This document shows, in pieces, positions 18,993 to 27,128 of a stretch of DNA of 64,000 nt. The translations under genes were made by a program, and so were the position numbers. Under the pieces are notes generated by a model. It had not been told where the DNA came from. It did not search any database and saw only the letters and a list, made by a program, of their open reading frames with translations. Every line of letters begins with the position of its first letter. Position 1 is the first letter of the stretch. Origin of the DNA: Shinella granuli (GTDB lineage: Bacteria > Pseudomonadota > Alphaproteobacteria > Rhizobiales > Rhizobiaceae). The DNA is taken from contig NZ_SLVX01000006.1 in the NCBI RefSeq assembly GCF_004341885.1, positions 186,001 through 250,000 of the forward strand. The letters are read 5' to 3'.

Positions 18993-19291
18993 CCTCACGC
19001 CCCGATGCGGTGAAGTTTATGGAAACGGCGTTAAACATTCCTTGCCGGGCCGCTCCCTCTTTTTCCGCATGTTTCGGATGGGTCGCAATATGACAATTGT
19101 GTCGGCGCGCCCGCCAGGTTGCCCCTGGCGTGGCTTTGGTGCCTGTTATTTTGGCATAATTGATTGAAATATATGCAGTAACAACCGTGATCATCTTGCC
19201 GGACGTCGTTTGTCTCCTGTCGTCAAATCGGAATGGCATGTCGCTATCTGACATGTCGTTTGCTGAATCTTGCGCTTAGATAAGAACACTC
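18993..19291. other. AT-rich intergenic region upstream of the cobalamin riboswitch
   Basis: About 300 bases, markedly richer in A/T than its surroundings (for example around 19140-19190). It should hold the promoter for the riboswitch transcript. It contains an inverted repeat CATGTC-gctatct-GACATG near 19237-19255 that could be an operator. No convincing sigma-70 hexamer pair and no open frame of interest. Confidence 0.5.
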
Positions 19292-19458
19292 GAGGTGCCG
19301 TTCTGACGAAGAGCGGAGAATTGGGAAGCCGGTTGAAATCCGGCGCTGCCCCCGCAACGGTGGAGGAGAAAAGCGCGGCGAGACGCCACTGGACGGAAAG
19401 GTCCGGGAAGGCGCCGCGATGGTCCGGAAGGACGCTCCTGAGCCCGGAAACCAGCCTT
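19292..19458 (+). promoter_or_regulatory. Cobalamin (adenosylcobalamin-type) riboswitch
   Basis: All core elements are readable in order: GGGAAgccGG then TTGAAATCC, the GCTGCCCCCGCAAC loop (19345-19358), the B12-box GCCACTGG (19384-19391), CCGGGAAGGCGCC and the closing GCCCGGAAACCAGCC (19442-19456). The following 120 bases (19459-19577) are GC-rich and end in an AGGA ribosome site, so the expression platform probably hides translation initiation of the betaine demethylase gene or terminates its transcript. By analogy with other B12 riboswitches, high cobalamin should switch the operon off. Confidence 0.95.
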
Positions 19459-19577
19459 GGGTGTGATCGTGACTGGCTGCGGCGGGCGGCCGGGAAGCGT
19501 GCAGTCCGTGCGCCCCCGCGCCCGGATGCCGTCTCCTTCCGTGCGCCTCATCCCCAATTTGATATCGAGGATCCGGC

Positions 19578-20822
19578 ATGGACATCAGCAGCGACGTGCT
19601 CCGCAAGCTCAAGAACCGGCGCGAGGGCCACAGCCTCGAGCAGGCCTTCTACATCGACCCCGACCATTACAAGCTGGACCTGGAGACGATCTGGTATCGC
19701 GACTGGCTGTTCATCGGCCATGACTGCGAGATCCCGAAGGCCGGCAACTATTTCACCGTGCAGGTCGGCGACTATCCCGTCGTCATCACCCGCGACCGCA
19801 CAGGCACCGTGCGCGCCCTGCACAATTCCTGCCGCCACCGCGGCTCGCGCGTCTGCACGCAGCACCGGGGATCCTCCGCAAAGCTCGTCTGTCCCTATCA
19901 CCAGTGGACCTACGAACTGGACGGCTCGCTGCTCTTCGCCCGTCACATGGCCGAGGATTTCGACAAGAGCCAGCACGGCCTGAAGCGCGTGCACTGCGAG
20001 ACCGTCGGCGGCTATATCTTCATCTGCCTTGCCGACGAGGCGCCGGATTTCTCCGCCTTCCGCGCGCTGGTCGAGCCCTATCTCGCCCGCCACCGCCTCG
20101 GCGAGACGAAGGTCGCCTTCGAAAGCACGATCGTCGAGAAGGGCAACTGGAAGCTCGTCTGGGAGAACAACCGCGAGTGCTACCATTGCGCCGCCAACCA
20201 TCCCGAACTCTGCCGCACCTATCCGGAAGCCCCGAGCGCCACCGGCGTGCAGGGCGCCAAGGACGATCCTGTCATCGCCGCGCACTGGGAAAAATGCGAG
20301 GCGGCGGGCCTGCCGAGCGAATTCCGCATGTCGCCGACCGGCCAGTTCCGCGCCGCGCGCATGCCGCTCATCCAGGAGGCCGAAAGCTACACCATGTCCG
20401 GTGCCCGCGCCGTCCAGCGACCGCTCTCCAACGATGTCCTGGAAAACCATATCGGCACGCTCCTGCTGTTCCACTACCCGACGACGTGGAACCACGTGCT
20501 CGCCGACCACGCCATCACCTTCCGCGTGCTGCCGCTCGGCCCCGAGCTGACGCAGGTCACGACCAAGTGGCTCGTCAACAAGGATGCCGTCGAGGGCGTC
20601 GATTACCGCCTCGACGAGCTTACCCATGTCTGGACCGAAACCAACGACCAGGACCGCCGCATCGTCGAGGAAAACGCCTTCGGCATCCGCTCCCCAGCCT
20701 ACCAGCCCGGCCCCTATTCGCCGGAGGACGAGGGCGGCGTCATGCAGTTCGTCGAATGGTACGCGAATTTCATGATCGACCGGCTCGACGGCGCCAAAAA
20801 GCCGCTCTCGCGGGTGGCCTGA
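19578..20822 (+). CDS. gbcA: Rieske-type quaternary ammonium (glycine/proline betaine) demethylase oxygenase
   Basis: 414 residues. Rieske cluster ligands C85-R-H87 and C105-P-Y-H108; mononuclear iron site E200-C-Y-H203 and H208, with Glu at the bridging position as in other betaine-type oxygenases. The C-terminal WLVNKDAVEGVDYRL and SPAYQPGPYSPE segments are those of GbcA and Stc2, which remove a methyl group from glycine betaine or stachydrine with O2, releasing formaldehyde. Which betaine is used cannot be told. The reductase starts one base after this stop. Control by the upstream B12 riboswitch is the notable feature. Confidence 0.85.
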   Translation: MDISSDVLRKLKNRREGHSLEQAFYIDPDHYKLDLETIWYRDWLFIGHDCEIPKAGNYFTVQVGDYPVVITRDRTGTVRALHNSCRHRGSRVCTQHRGSSAKLVCPYHQWTYELDGSLLFARHMAEDFDKSQHGLKRVHCETVGGYIFICLADEAPDFSAFRALVEPYLARHRLGETKVAFESTIVEKGNWKLVWENNRECYHCAANHPELCRTYPEAPSATGVQGAKDDPVIAAHWEKCEAAGLPSEFRMSPTGQFRAARMPLIQEAESYTMSGARAVQRPLSNDVLENHIGTLLLFHYPTTWNHVLADHAITFRVLPLGPELTQVTTKWLVNKDAVEGVDYRLDELTHVWTETNDQDRRIVEENAFGIRSPAYQPGPYSPEDEGGVMQFVEWYANFMIDRLDGAKKPLSRVA

Positions 20823-20823
20823 C

Positions 20824-21927
20824 ATGACGATCGCCAGCCATTTCCGCCACTTCGACGAGCTTCATCCGTGGAACGACCGCCAGCACATGCTGGAATGCAT
20901 CGCCGCCACGGTGGAGACATCGGATGTGATGACCTTCACCTTCCGCTCCGATCGCGACAACTGGTTCCGCTACCTGCCGGGCCAGTTCGTCACGCTGGAA
21001 CTGCCGGTGTCGGAAGACGAACCCGTCATGCGGACCTATACGCTCTCCTCGACGCCCTCGCGGCCCTTCTCCGTTTCCGTGACGGTGAAGGCGCAGAAGG
21101 GTTCGATCGGCACGCGCTGGATGTTCGACACCCTGCGCCCCGGCATGCGTCTGAAGGCCTTTGGCCCGCTCGGCGACTTCTCCCTCGTGCGCTATCCCGC
21201 CGAAAAGTACCTCTTCATCTCGGCGGGTTCCGGTGTCACGCCGATGATGTCCATGACGCGCTGGATGTCGGATTGCGCGCCGCAGTCCGATGTCGCCTTC
21301 ATCACCTGTGCCCGCAAGCCCGAGGACCTCTTGTTCAAGGCGGAACTCGAATGCCTCGCCGCCCAGATGCCGAACCTTGCGCTCGGCTTCGTCGTCGAGG
21401 GGCACAATCCGCGCGACGGCTGGCATGGCCTGCGTGGCCGGATCGATGCAGCGCGCCTCTCGCTGCTCGCGCCCGATTTCCGCGACCGCACCGTCTTCTG
21501 CTGCGGCCCGGAGCCCTTCATGCGCGGCGTGCGCGACATGCTGAAGGTCTGCGGCTTCAACATGGACCGCTACCACGAGGAGAGCTTCCAGCCGGCCAAT
21601 GCGCCCGCCCCGGAGGCGATCGCCATCCGCGCGGGCGCCGGCGAGCAGGAGATCGATGCCAACGCCGTTTCTACCGTGACCTTCACCATGGCCGGCAAGG
21701 ACGCCCAATGCCCGCCCGGCCAGACGATCCTGCAGACGGCGCGCGCTGCGGGCGTGCGCATCGGCGCGGCCTGCGAGGGTGGCCTTTGCGGCACCTGCCG
21801 GGTCATGAAGGTTTCGGGCGAGGTGGACATGCGCCACAATGGCGGCATCCTCGACGACGAGATCGAGGAGGGCTACATCCTCGCCTGCTGCTCGCGGCCC
21901 ATCGGGGACGTGCAGATCGAGGCGTAG
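20824..21927 (+). CDS. gbcB: Reductase partner of the Rieske demethylase
   Basis: 367 residues: ferredoxin-NADP reductase FAD domain (R70-T-Y-T-L-S-S), NAD domain (GSGVTPMM and CCGPEPFM) and a C-terminal plant-type 2Fe-2S ferredoxin with C317, C322, C325 and C355. It passes electrons from NAD(P)H through FAD and 2Fe-2S to the oxygenase. Start codon one base after the oxygenase stop, so the two are translationally coupled. Named by analogy with GbcB; the family is also called hybrid-cluster reductase in annotation. Confidence 0.85.
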   Translation: MTIASHFRHFDELHPWNDRQHMLECIAATVETSDVMTFTFRSDRDNWFRYLPGQFVTLELPVSEDEPVMRTYTLSSTPSRPFSVSVTVKAQKGSIGTRWMFDTLRPGMRLKAFGPLGDFSLVRYPAEKYLFISAGSGVTPMMSMTRWMSDCAPQSDVAFITCARKPEDLLFKAELECLAAQMPNLALGFVVEGHNPRDGWHGLRGRIDAARLSLLAPDFRDRTVFCCGPEPFMRGVRDMLKVCGFNMDRYHEESFQPANAPAPEAIAIRAGAGEQEIDANAVSTVTFTMAGKDAQCPPGQTILQTARAAGVRIGAACEGGLCGTCRVMKVSGEVDMRHNGGILDDEIEEGYILACCSRPIGDVQIEA

Positions 21928-21937
21928 GAGCGGGACC

Positions 21938-23032
21938 TCAGAAATCCTGGTAGTTCAGCGGCGTGACCTCGACCAGGCGGCGGCCGAGCGTGGTGGTCGC
22001 GGTGCCCTTCGCCATGATGCCGGCGCGGACCTCCGCCGTCACGGCGACGGGAAACGAGGCCACCGCACCTGAGGCGAGCGTGACGGCGCCGGCCGTCTGC
22101 GCCCCGGTGCCGGCTTCGGCTTCGGCCGTCACCGTGGCCTTGAAGGCGCCGCCCGCCGGGATGGAGGCGGTGAGCATCTCGTCGACGGGCTCGAAGGGCT
22201 TTTCCGGCAGAAGTTCGCCGAAGGCCCAGGCCTTGCCGAGCGCCGCCTTCGTCATCGGCGCCACGTTGACGTCGATATCGGTCAGCGCGCCCTTCACCCG
22301 GTAGGGGCAGCGCCGCTTCGAGCAGTTGACGCCGGCGGAGAATTGCCAGAGCGCGTAATTGTCCCAGTTGCCCATCGGGAAGGCGCCCTCGATGCCGGGC
22401 TTGTAGCGGGCGTACCAGAGCGGCAGGCGCGAGAGGATGCGGTACTTGTCGCGGTTGAGCGCGATGTGCTGGGCGGTCGAATGGTTGGTGTAGAGCACCG
22501 GGTAGCGGCCCGTGCGCGTCCTGATATGGCCGGCGAAGACCTGGGCATCCTCCAGTGACATGTAGGCGTCGGGATCGATGCCTTCGATGTCCAGCACCAT
22601 CATCTCGTCGTCCTGCGGATTGGCATAGTCGAGGAAATGATTGGCCTGGTCGACCGGATTGCCCGGCCGGGCGAGGTGATAGGCGCCCCACAGCAGCCCC
22701 TTCGAGCGTGCAAGCAGCCGGCGCGTCTGGTAGAGCTCGCGGCTCACCGCATATTTGCGCCACATGGTCTTGCAATGCGCCACCGTGTCGCCGCCATGCT
22801 CGCCCTTGCAACTGAAGCTTTCCGGCAGGCCGTCGGAGGCCTTGGAGATGAAGCCGGCGATGCGCGTGTCGGAGAGCATTTCCGACCAGTCGATCTCGTT
22901 CAGTTCATAGGCATCGATGACGATGGCGTTTTCCGGCTTCTTCCACGGCTCCACGCTGGCCGCGGTGGCGGGAAAGGGCAGGGCCGCCAGCAAGAGAAGG
23001 GCGGCGAGGCCGGAAAGATGCTTCGGGTTCAT
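21938..23032 (-). CDS. Secreted glycoside hydrolase family 25 (lysozyme-like)
   Basis: 364 residues: signal peptide (ending FPATAAS), then a GH25 TIM-barrel with NAIVIDAYELNEIDW, FISKASDG, the acidic DIEGID pair expected at the active site, and the YALWQFSAG strand. About 110 residues of beta-rich, Ala/Thr-rich sequence follow, perhaps an accessory wall-binding domain. The family cleaves the MurNAc-GlcNAc bond of peptidoglycan. AGGAG precedes the ATG by 5 bases. The upstream region holds TTAACCAT (minus strand, 23085-23092), which resembles a CtrA half-site. Confidence 0.88.
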   Translation of the reverse strand: MNPKHLSGLAALLLLAALPFPATAASVEPWKKPENAIVIDAYELNEIDWSEMLSDTRIAGFISKASDGLPESFSCKGEHGGDTVAHCKTMWRKYAVSRELYQTRRLLARSKGLLWGAYHLARPGNPVDQANHFLDYANPQDDEMMVLDIEGIDPDAYMSLEDAQVFAGHIRTRTGRYPVLYTNHSTAQHIALNRDKYRILSRLPLWYARYKPGIEGAFPMGNWDNYALWQFSAGVNCSKRRCPYRVKGALTDIDVNVAPMTKAALGKAWAFGELLPEKPFEPVDEMLTASIPAGGAFKATVTAEAEAGTGAQTAGAVTLASGAVASFPVAVTAEVRAGIMAKGTATTTLGRRLVEVTPLNYQDF

Positions 23033-23238
23033 GGAGGCTCCTGGTCGATTTCGCGCCTGCGCAAGCGACCATGGTGAGCCAAACATGGTTAACGGACGGC
23101 TAACGCGCACAAAACCGCGCGCCGAGCATTGAATCGCCCACCGCAAGACCGCATATGGAACGAAAGGGACTTTGGTGCGTTTCGCGTTCAAATTGCCGTT
23201 CGAGCAAAGATCGAAAGGCACCGTTAGGGAGAAGTATC

Positions 23239-23841
23239 ATGACGTTTCTCAACAAATGCCTGGCTGTGACCATGTCGGCGCTCTTCGCCGCCACGCCGGT
23301 CGTGCCCGCCGGCGCCATGCCGCTTGCGGTTCCCAAGGTCCAGACGACCGCGGCCGGCGGCAACGATGTGCAGCTTGTGCGTGATGGCGAGCGCCCGTTC
23401 TGGCTGAAGCGCAATTTCCGATTCGATGGCAATTCGCGCGACGTCCGGCGCAATTACAATCGCATGAGCACGCGCGAGCGCAACCGTCGCATCGAGAATT
23501 TCGGGAATCGCGACAGCGGCTGGCGCGACAACCGCCGCAATCGCGACCGGGATGTCGGCTGGCGTGACCGCGGCGACCGTTACGGCTGGTATCGCGGCCA
23601 TCGCGGCTATCGCTACCAGCGCCCGGGCTATCGCTACCATGACGGTTTCTGGTTCCCGCTCGCCGCCTTCGGCGTCGGCACCGTCATCGGTGGTGCGATC
23701 GCCAACGACCGGACCTATGTGGGTGGCGGCAGCGCGCATGTGAACTGGTGTGCAAACCGCTACCGTTCATACAGGGCTTACGACAACACGTTCCAGCCCT
23801 ATAATGGCCCGCGTCGCCAGTGCATCTCGCCCTATAGCTGA
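23239..23841 (+). CDS. BA14K family protein
   Basis: 200 residues: signal peptide ([20 protein letters not shown]...), an Arg/Asn/Asp-rich low-complexity middle with GYRY/GYRYH repeats, a short hydrophobic Gly-rich segment ([19 protein letters not shown]) and the C-terminal BA14K motif with conserved Cys and Tyr ([20 protein letters not shown]). BA14K is named after a Brucella surface antigen with lectin-like activity. GGGAG precedes the ATG. Confidence 0.9.
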   Translation: MTFLNKCLAVTMSALFAATPVVPAGAMPLAVPKVQTTAAGGNDVQLVRDGERPFWLKRNFRFDGNSRDVRRNYNRMSTRERNRRIENFGNRDSGWRDNRRNRDRDVGWRDRGDRYGWYRGHRGYRYQRPGYRYHDGFWFPLAAFGVGTVIGGAIANDRTYVGGGSAHVNWCANRYRSYRAYDNTFQPYNGPRRQCISPYS

Positions 23842-23884
23842 CAGGGCGAACCTCTCCGTGCCGGATGGTCCCCCCGGCACCTGG

Positions 23885-23935
23885 AACGGGCTGACCAGTC
23901 TTTGACCGGCCGGCCCGTTTCCGTTTCGGGTATCG
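23885..23935 (+). terminator. Possible terminator after the BA14K gene
   Basis: Inverted repeat AACGGGC ... GCCCGTT with a long, partly structured loop, followed by a T-rich tttccgttt. Its position 44 bases after the stop suits a terminator; the long loop makes it weak. Confidence 0.4.
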
Positions 23936-24026
23936 ATCTTCGTTGACGTTTACGTAAAAATAAATAATCTGTCCGCCAGAAAGTCGCCCCGCCACAGCGG
24001 GCAGGGCGGTCGGGAGGAGGATAGAG

Positions 24027-25823
24027 ATGTACAAGGCGCCGGTCGAGGAGATTGCGTTCACGCTGAAGCATGTGGCGGGCCTTGCGCCCGCGCTGGACGG
24101 CGGCCATCTCGGCGACCTTTCGGACGACCTCGTCGATGCCATCCTCACCGAAGCCGGCCGTTTCGCCACCGAGGAGGTGGCCCCGCTCGCCGAGATCGGC
24201 GACAGGCAGGGCGCCCGCCTTGTCGATGGCGCCGTGAAGATGCCCGACGGCTGGCCGGCGCTCTACAAGGCCTGGGCGGAGGGCGGCTGGAACTCGCTGA
24301 CGGCCTCGCCCGATTTCGGCGGGCAGGGCCTGCCGCACATGCTGCATGTCGCCGCCCTCGAAATGTGGAACAGCGGCTCCATGGCGTTTGCGATCGGCCC
24401 GACGCTGACGATCGGCGCCATCGAGGCGCTGGCGGCGCACGGCTCGGATCACCTGAAATCCACCTATCTGCCGAAGATGGTGTCAGGCGAATGGATGGGC
24501 TCGATGAACCTCACCGAGCCCCATGCCGGCTCGGACCTCGGCGTGATGAAGACCCGCGCCGAGCGGCGCGGCGACGGCACCTACCGCCTCTTCGGCCAGA
24601 AGATCTTCATCACCTATGGCGAGCACGATTTCACGGACAACATCGTGCATCTGGTGCTCGCCCGCCTGCCGGATGCGCCCGCCGGCACGCGCGGCATCTC
24701 GCTCTTCCTCGTGCCGAAGTTCCTCGTCAATGACGATGGTTCGCTTGGAGCCCGCAACGACGCCCATTGCCATTCCATCGAGCACAAGCTGGGCATCCAC
24801 GGCTCGCCCACCTGCACGATGATCTACGGCGACGGCCGCTTCGGTGACGAGCCGGGCGCCATCGGCTGGCTGGTCGGCGAGGAGAACCGGGGCCTTGCCT
24901 GCATGTTCACCATGATGAATAACGCCCGCCTTGCCGTCGGCATGCAGGGCGTGGCGATCGCAGAGGCGGCGACGCAGAAGGCGATCGCCTATGCGAAGGA
25001 GCGCACGCAGGGCAAGGCGCCCGGCTGGCAGGGAGCCGGCAAGGATGGGGGCCAGGGTTCGGGCATGAGCCCGATCATCGAGCATCCCGACGTCGCCCGC
25101 ATGCTTCTGACCATGAAGGTGCTCACCCAGGGCGCCCGCGCCATCACCTATGCCTGCGCCCACGCCGTCGACATGAGCCACGGCGTGGAGGCGAAGCACT
25201 GGGCCGAGCGCGCGAGCCTGCTCACCCCCATCGCCAAGAGCTTCGCCACCGATGCCGGCGTCGACGTCGCCTCGCTCGGCGTGCAGGTGCATGGCGGCAT
25301 GGGTTACATCGAGGAGACGGGCGCGGCCCGCCTCTACCGCGACGCCCGCATCGCGCCGATCTACGAAGGCACCAACGGCATCCAGGCCATCGACCTCGTC
25401 ACGCGCAAGCTGCCGCTCTCGGACGGCGACCATCTGCGCGGCTTCATCGCCGAACTGCGGGAGATCGCGGCCAAGGCCGGGCAGGCGAATGCGCCAGCCC
25501 TCGGCGAGACCGCAACCCGCCTCGAGGCCGCCATTTCCGATCTCGAAGCGGCGAGCGAATGGCTGCTCGCCACGCTGGCGGAAGGGAAACAGGCCGAAGC
25601 GCTCGCCGGCGCCACACCCTACCAGCGCCTCTTCGGCCTGGTCCTGACCGGCGCCTATCTCGCCAAGGGCGCGCTCGCGGACGTCGGCGATGGCCGCAAC
25701 GGCGAACGCGCCGCGCTGTGCCGCTTCGCCGCGGAGAATATCCTCAGTGAGACGGCGGCGCTGCGGGACCGGGTGGTTTCCGGTGCGGGAAGCCTGGAAG
25801 CCGCGCGTTTGGTGCTGGAATAG
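24027..25823 (+). CDS. Acyl-CoA dehydrogenase, long C-terminal-extended type
   Basis: 598 residues, longer than classical acyl-CoA dehydrogenases (about 380). The extra C-terminal domain (from about residue 460) marks the AidB/DmdC-like branch. FAD-domain motifs GSMNLTEPHAGSDLG and KIFITYGEHD are present, and the base region reads RIAPIYEGTNGIQAIDLV. It oxidises an acyl-CoA to the enoyl-CoA with ETF as acceptor; chain or substrate type is not determinable. GGAGGAGG precedes the ATG. A crotonase follows after 246 bases, which suggests a shared beta-oxidation-like route. Confidence 0.9.
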   Translation: MYKAPVEEIAFTLKHVAGLAPALDGGHLGDLSDDLVDAILTEAGRFATEEVAPLAEIGDRQGARLVDGAVKMPDGWPALYKAWAEGGWNSLTASPDFGGQGLPHMLHVAALEMWNSGSMAFAIGPTLTIGAIEALAAHGSDHLKSTYLPKMVSGEWMGSMNLTEPHAGSDLGVMKTRAERRGDGTYRLFGQKIFITYGEHDFTDNIVHLVLARLPDAPAGTRGISLFLVPKFLVNDDGSLGARNDAHCHSIEHKLGIHGSPTCTMIYGDGRFGDEPGAIGWLVGEENRGLACMFTMMNNARLAVGMQGVAIAEAATQKAIAYAKERTQGKAPGWQGAGKDGGQGSGMSPIIEHPDVARMLLTMKVLTQGARAITYACAHAVDMSHGVEAKHWAERASLLTPIAKSFATDAGVDVASLGVQVHGGMGYIEETGAARLYRDARIAPIYEGTNGIQAIDLVTRKLPLSDGDHLRGFIAELREIAAKAGQANAPALGETATRLEAAISDLEAASEWLLATLAEGKQAEALAGATPYQRLFGLVLTGAYLAKGALADVGDGRNGERAALCRFAAENILSETAALRDRVVSGAGSLEAARLVLE

Positions 25824-25870
25824 GAATGCTTGGACTGCCAGCGAAGTGAGAGACTGTAGCTGCCGCGACA

Positions 25871-26024
25871 CCCCCCTCTGCCCTGCCGGGCATCTCCCCC
25901 TCAAAGGGGGAGATCAGCAGGAGGCGAAAACCTCGCTCAACCGGCAACGCCGGAGATGGGCGGAACGGCGGCCCCGACCAATCTCCCCCTTGAGGGGGAG
26001 ATGCCCGGCAGGGCAGAGGGGGGA
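25871..26024. repeat. Pair of 44-bp elements in inverted orientation
   Basis: Arms 25871-25914 and 25981-26024 are reverse complements at all but one position (a one-base length difference). Each arm itself contains the palindrome CTCCCCCT/AGGGGGAG. They are separated by 66 bases. Transcribed as one RNA the pair would form a long hairpin between the acyl-CoA dehydrogenase and the crotonase. This is a second family of intergenic repeat, distinct from that at 676, 8617 and 61075. Confidence 0.85.
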
Positions 26025-26069
26025 TCCGGCACCCGAGTGACTGCCATTCGATGAAGGAAACCGATACCC

Positions 26070-26825
26070 ATGACCGACCCCATCCTGATCGAGCGCCCGG
26101 AAACGGCCCCCGGCGTCCAGGTGATCCGCCTCAACCGCCCCGACAAGAAGAACGCCATCACCCGCGCCATGTACCAGGCGATGACGGACGCGCTGACGGC
26201 GGGTGATGCGGACGAGACGGTGCGCGCCACCGTCTTCCTCGGCAGCGAGGGCTGCTTTTCCGCCGGCAACGACCTGAACGATTTCCTCGCCTTCGCCATG
26301 GGCGGCACGATGGGCCGCGAGGTGATCGATTTCCTCCATGCGCTCGCCGCGCACGGCAAGCCGCTGGTTTCCGGCGTCGATGGCCTGGCGATCGGCATCG
26401 GCACGACGATCCATCTGCACTGCGATCTCACCTATGCCTCGATCCGCACCGAGTTCCGCACGCCCTTCGTCGATCTGGCGCTGGTGCCGGAGGCGGCCTC
26501 CAGCCTTCTCGCGCCCCGTCTGATGGGCCATCAGCGCGCCTTCGCGCTGCTCGCCGCCGGCGAGGGCTTTTCCGCCACCGCCGCGCGGGACGCTGGCCTT
26601 GTCTACGCCGTCGTCGAGCCCGCCGCGGTGGAAAGCGAGACGCTTGCCGCCGCCGCGCGCCTCGCCGCCAAGCCGCCGAAGGCGCTCGCCATCGCCCGCA
26701 CCCTCATCCGGGGGGACGGCGCGGAAGTGGCAAGGCGCATCGACGAGGAGGCCGGACATTTCGCGGCGCAGTTGAAGAGCCCGGAAGCGCGCGCCGCCTT
26801 CGAGGCCTTCATGGCCCGCCGCTAG
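26070..26825 (+). CDS. Enoyl-CoA hydratase/isomerase (crotonase) family
   Basis: 251 residues, the usual crotonase length. The oxyanion-hole segments are GCFSAGNDLNDF and VDGLAIGIGTTIHLHCDL. The first conserved Glu of classical hydratases appears to be absent and the second acidic position reads VPEAASS, so isomerase or hydratase activity cannot be decided. AAGGAA lies before the ATG. Probably works with the preceding acyl-CoA dehydrogenase. Confidence 0.88.
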   Translation: MTDPILIERPETAPGVQVIRLNRPDKKNAITRAMYQAMTDALTAGDADETVRATVFLGSEGCFSAGNDLNDFLAFAMGGTMGREVIDFLHALAAHGKPLVSGVDGLAIGIGTTIHLHCDLTYASIRTEFRTPFVDLALVPEAASSLLAPRLMGHQRAFALLAAGEGFSATAARDAGLVYAVVEPAAVESETLAAAARLAAKPPKALAIARTLIRGDGAEVARRIDEEAGHFAAQLKSPEARAAFEAFMARR

Positions 26826-27128
26826 AGCAATTCCCGCAAAGGGCGAGCCGGTCTTTCCGGCAACAGACAGGCAGGCGGACGGATCGGCACGCTTTTCGGC
26901 GCCTTCCGTCCGGATGTCCTGCCGGCGCCTGCTTCGCAGGCACCGGGTGCACCCGATTTATGGTCTATCAATTTTAACAGTGCCTTAAACACGTTTTCCT
27001 ATCGTGCGGCATTCTCCGGCTTTCCGGCCGGCGGCCGCATGATGCGCCCGATTTCCGCCTTCCGGCATGTCGTTCAGCATCGCGTCCCCGCCGGTTTCGG
27101 CGCCGGCGCCCGAAGGAACACCCTCTCC
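26826..27128. other. Structured intergenic region before the chemoreceptor gene
   Basis: Begins with a fragment of the interspersed repeat (agagcaattcc...), then a long hairpin with arms GGCAGGcGGACGGA (26870-26883) and TCCGTCC ... CCTGCC (to 26923), then a perfect small hairpin GCCTGC-ttc-GCAGGC (26927-26941), then an A/T-rich stretch around 26958-27000 that probably contains the chemoreceptor promoter. The hairpins may terminate the crotonase transcript, although there is no U-tract. Confidence 0.55.
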
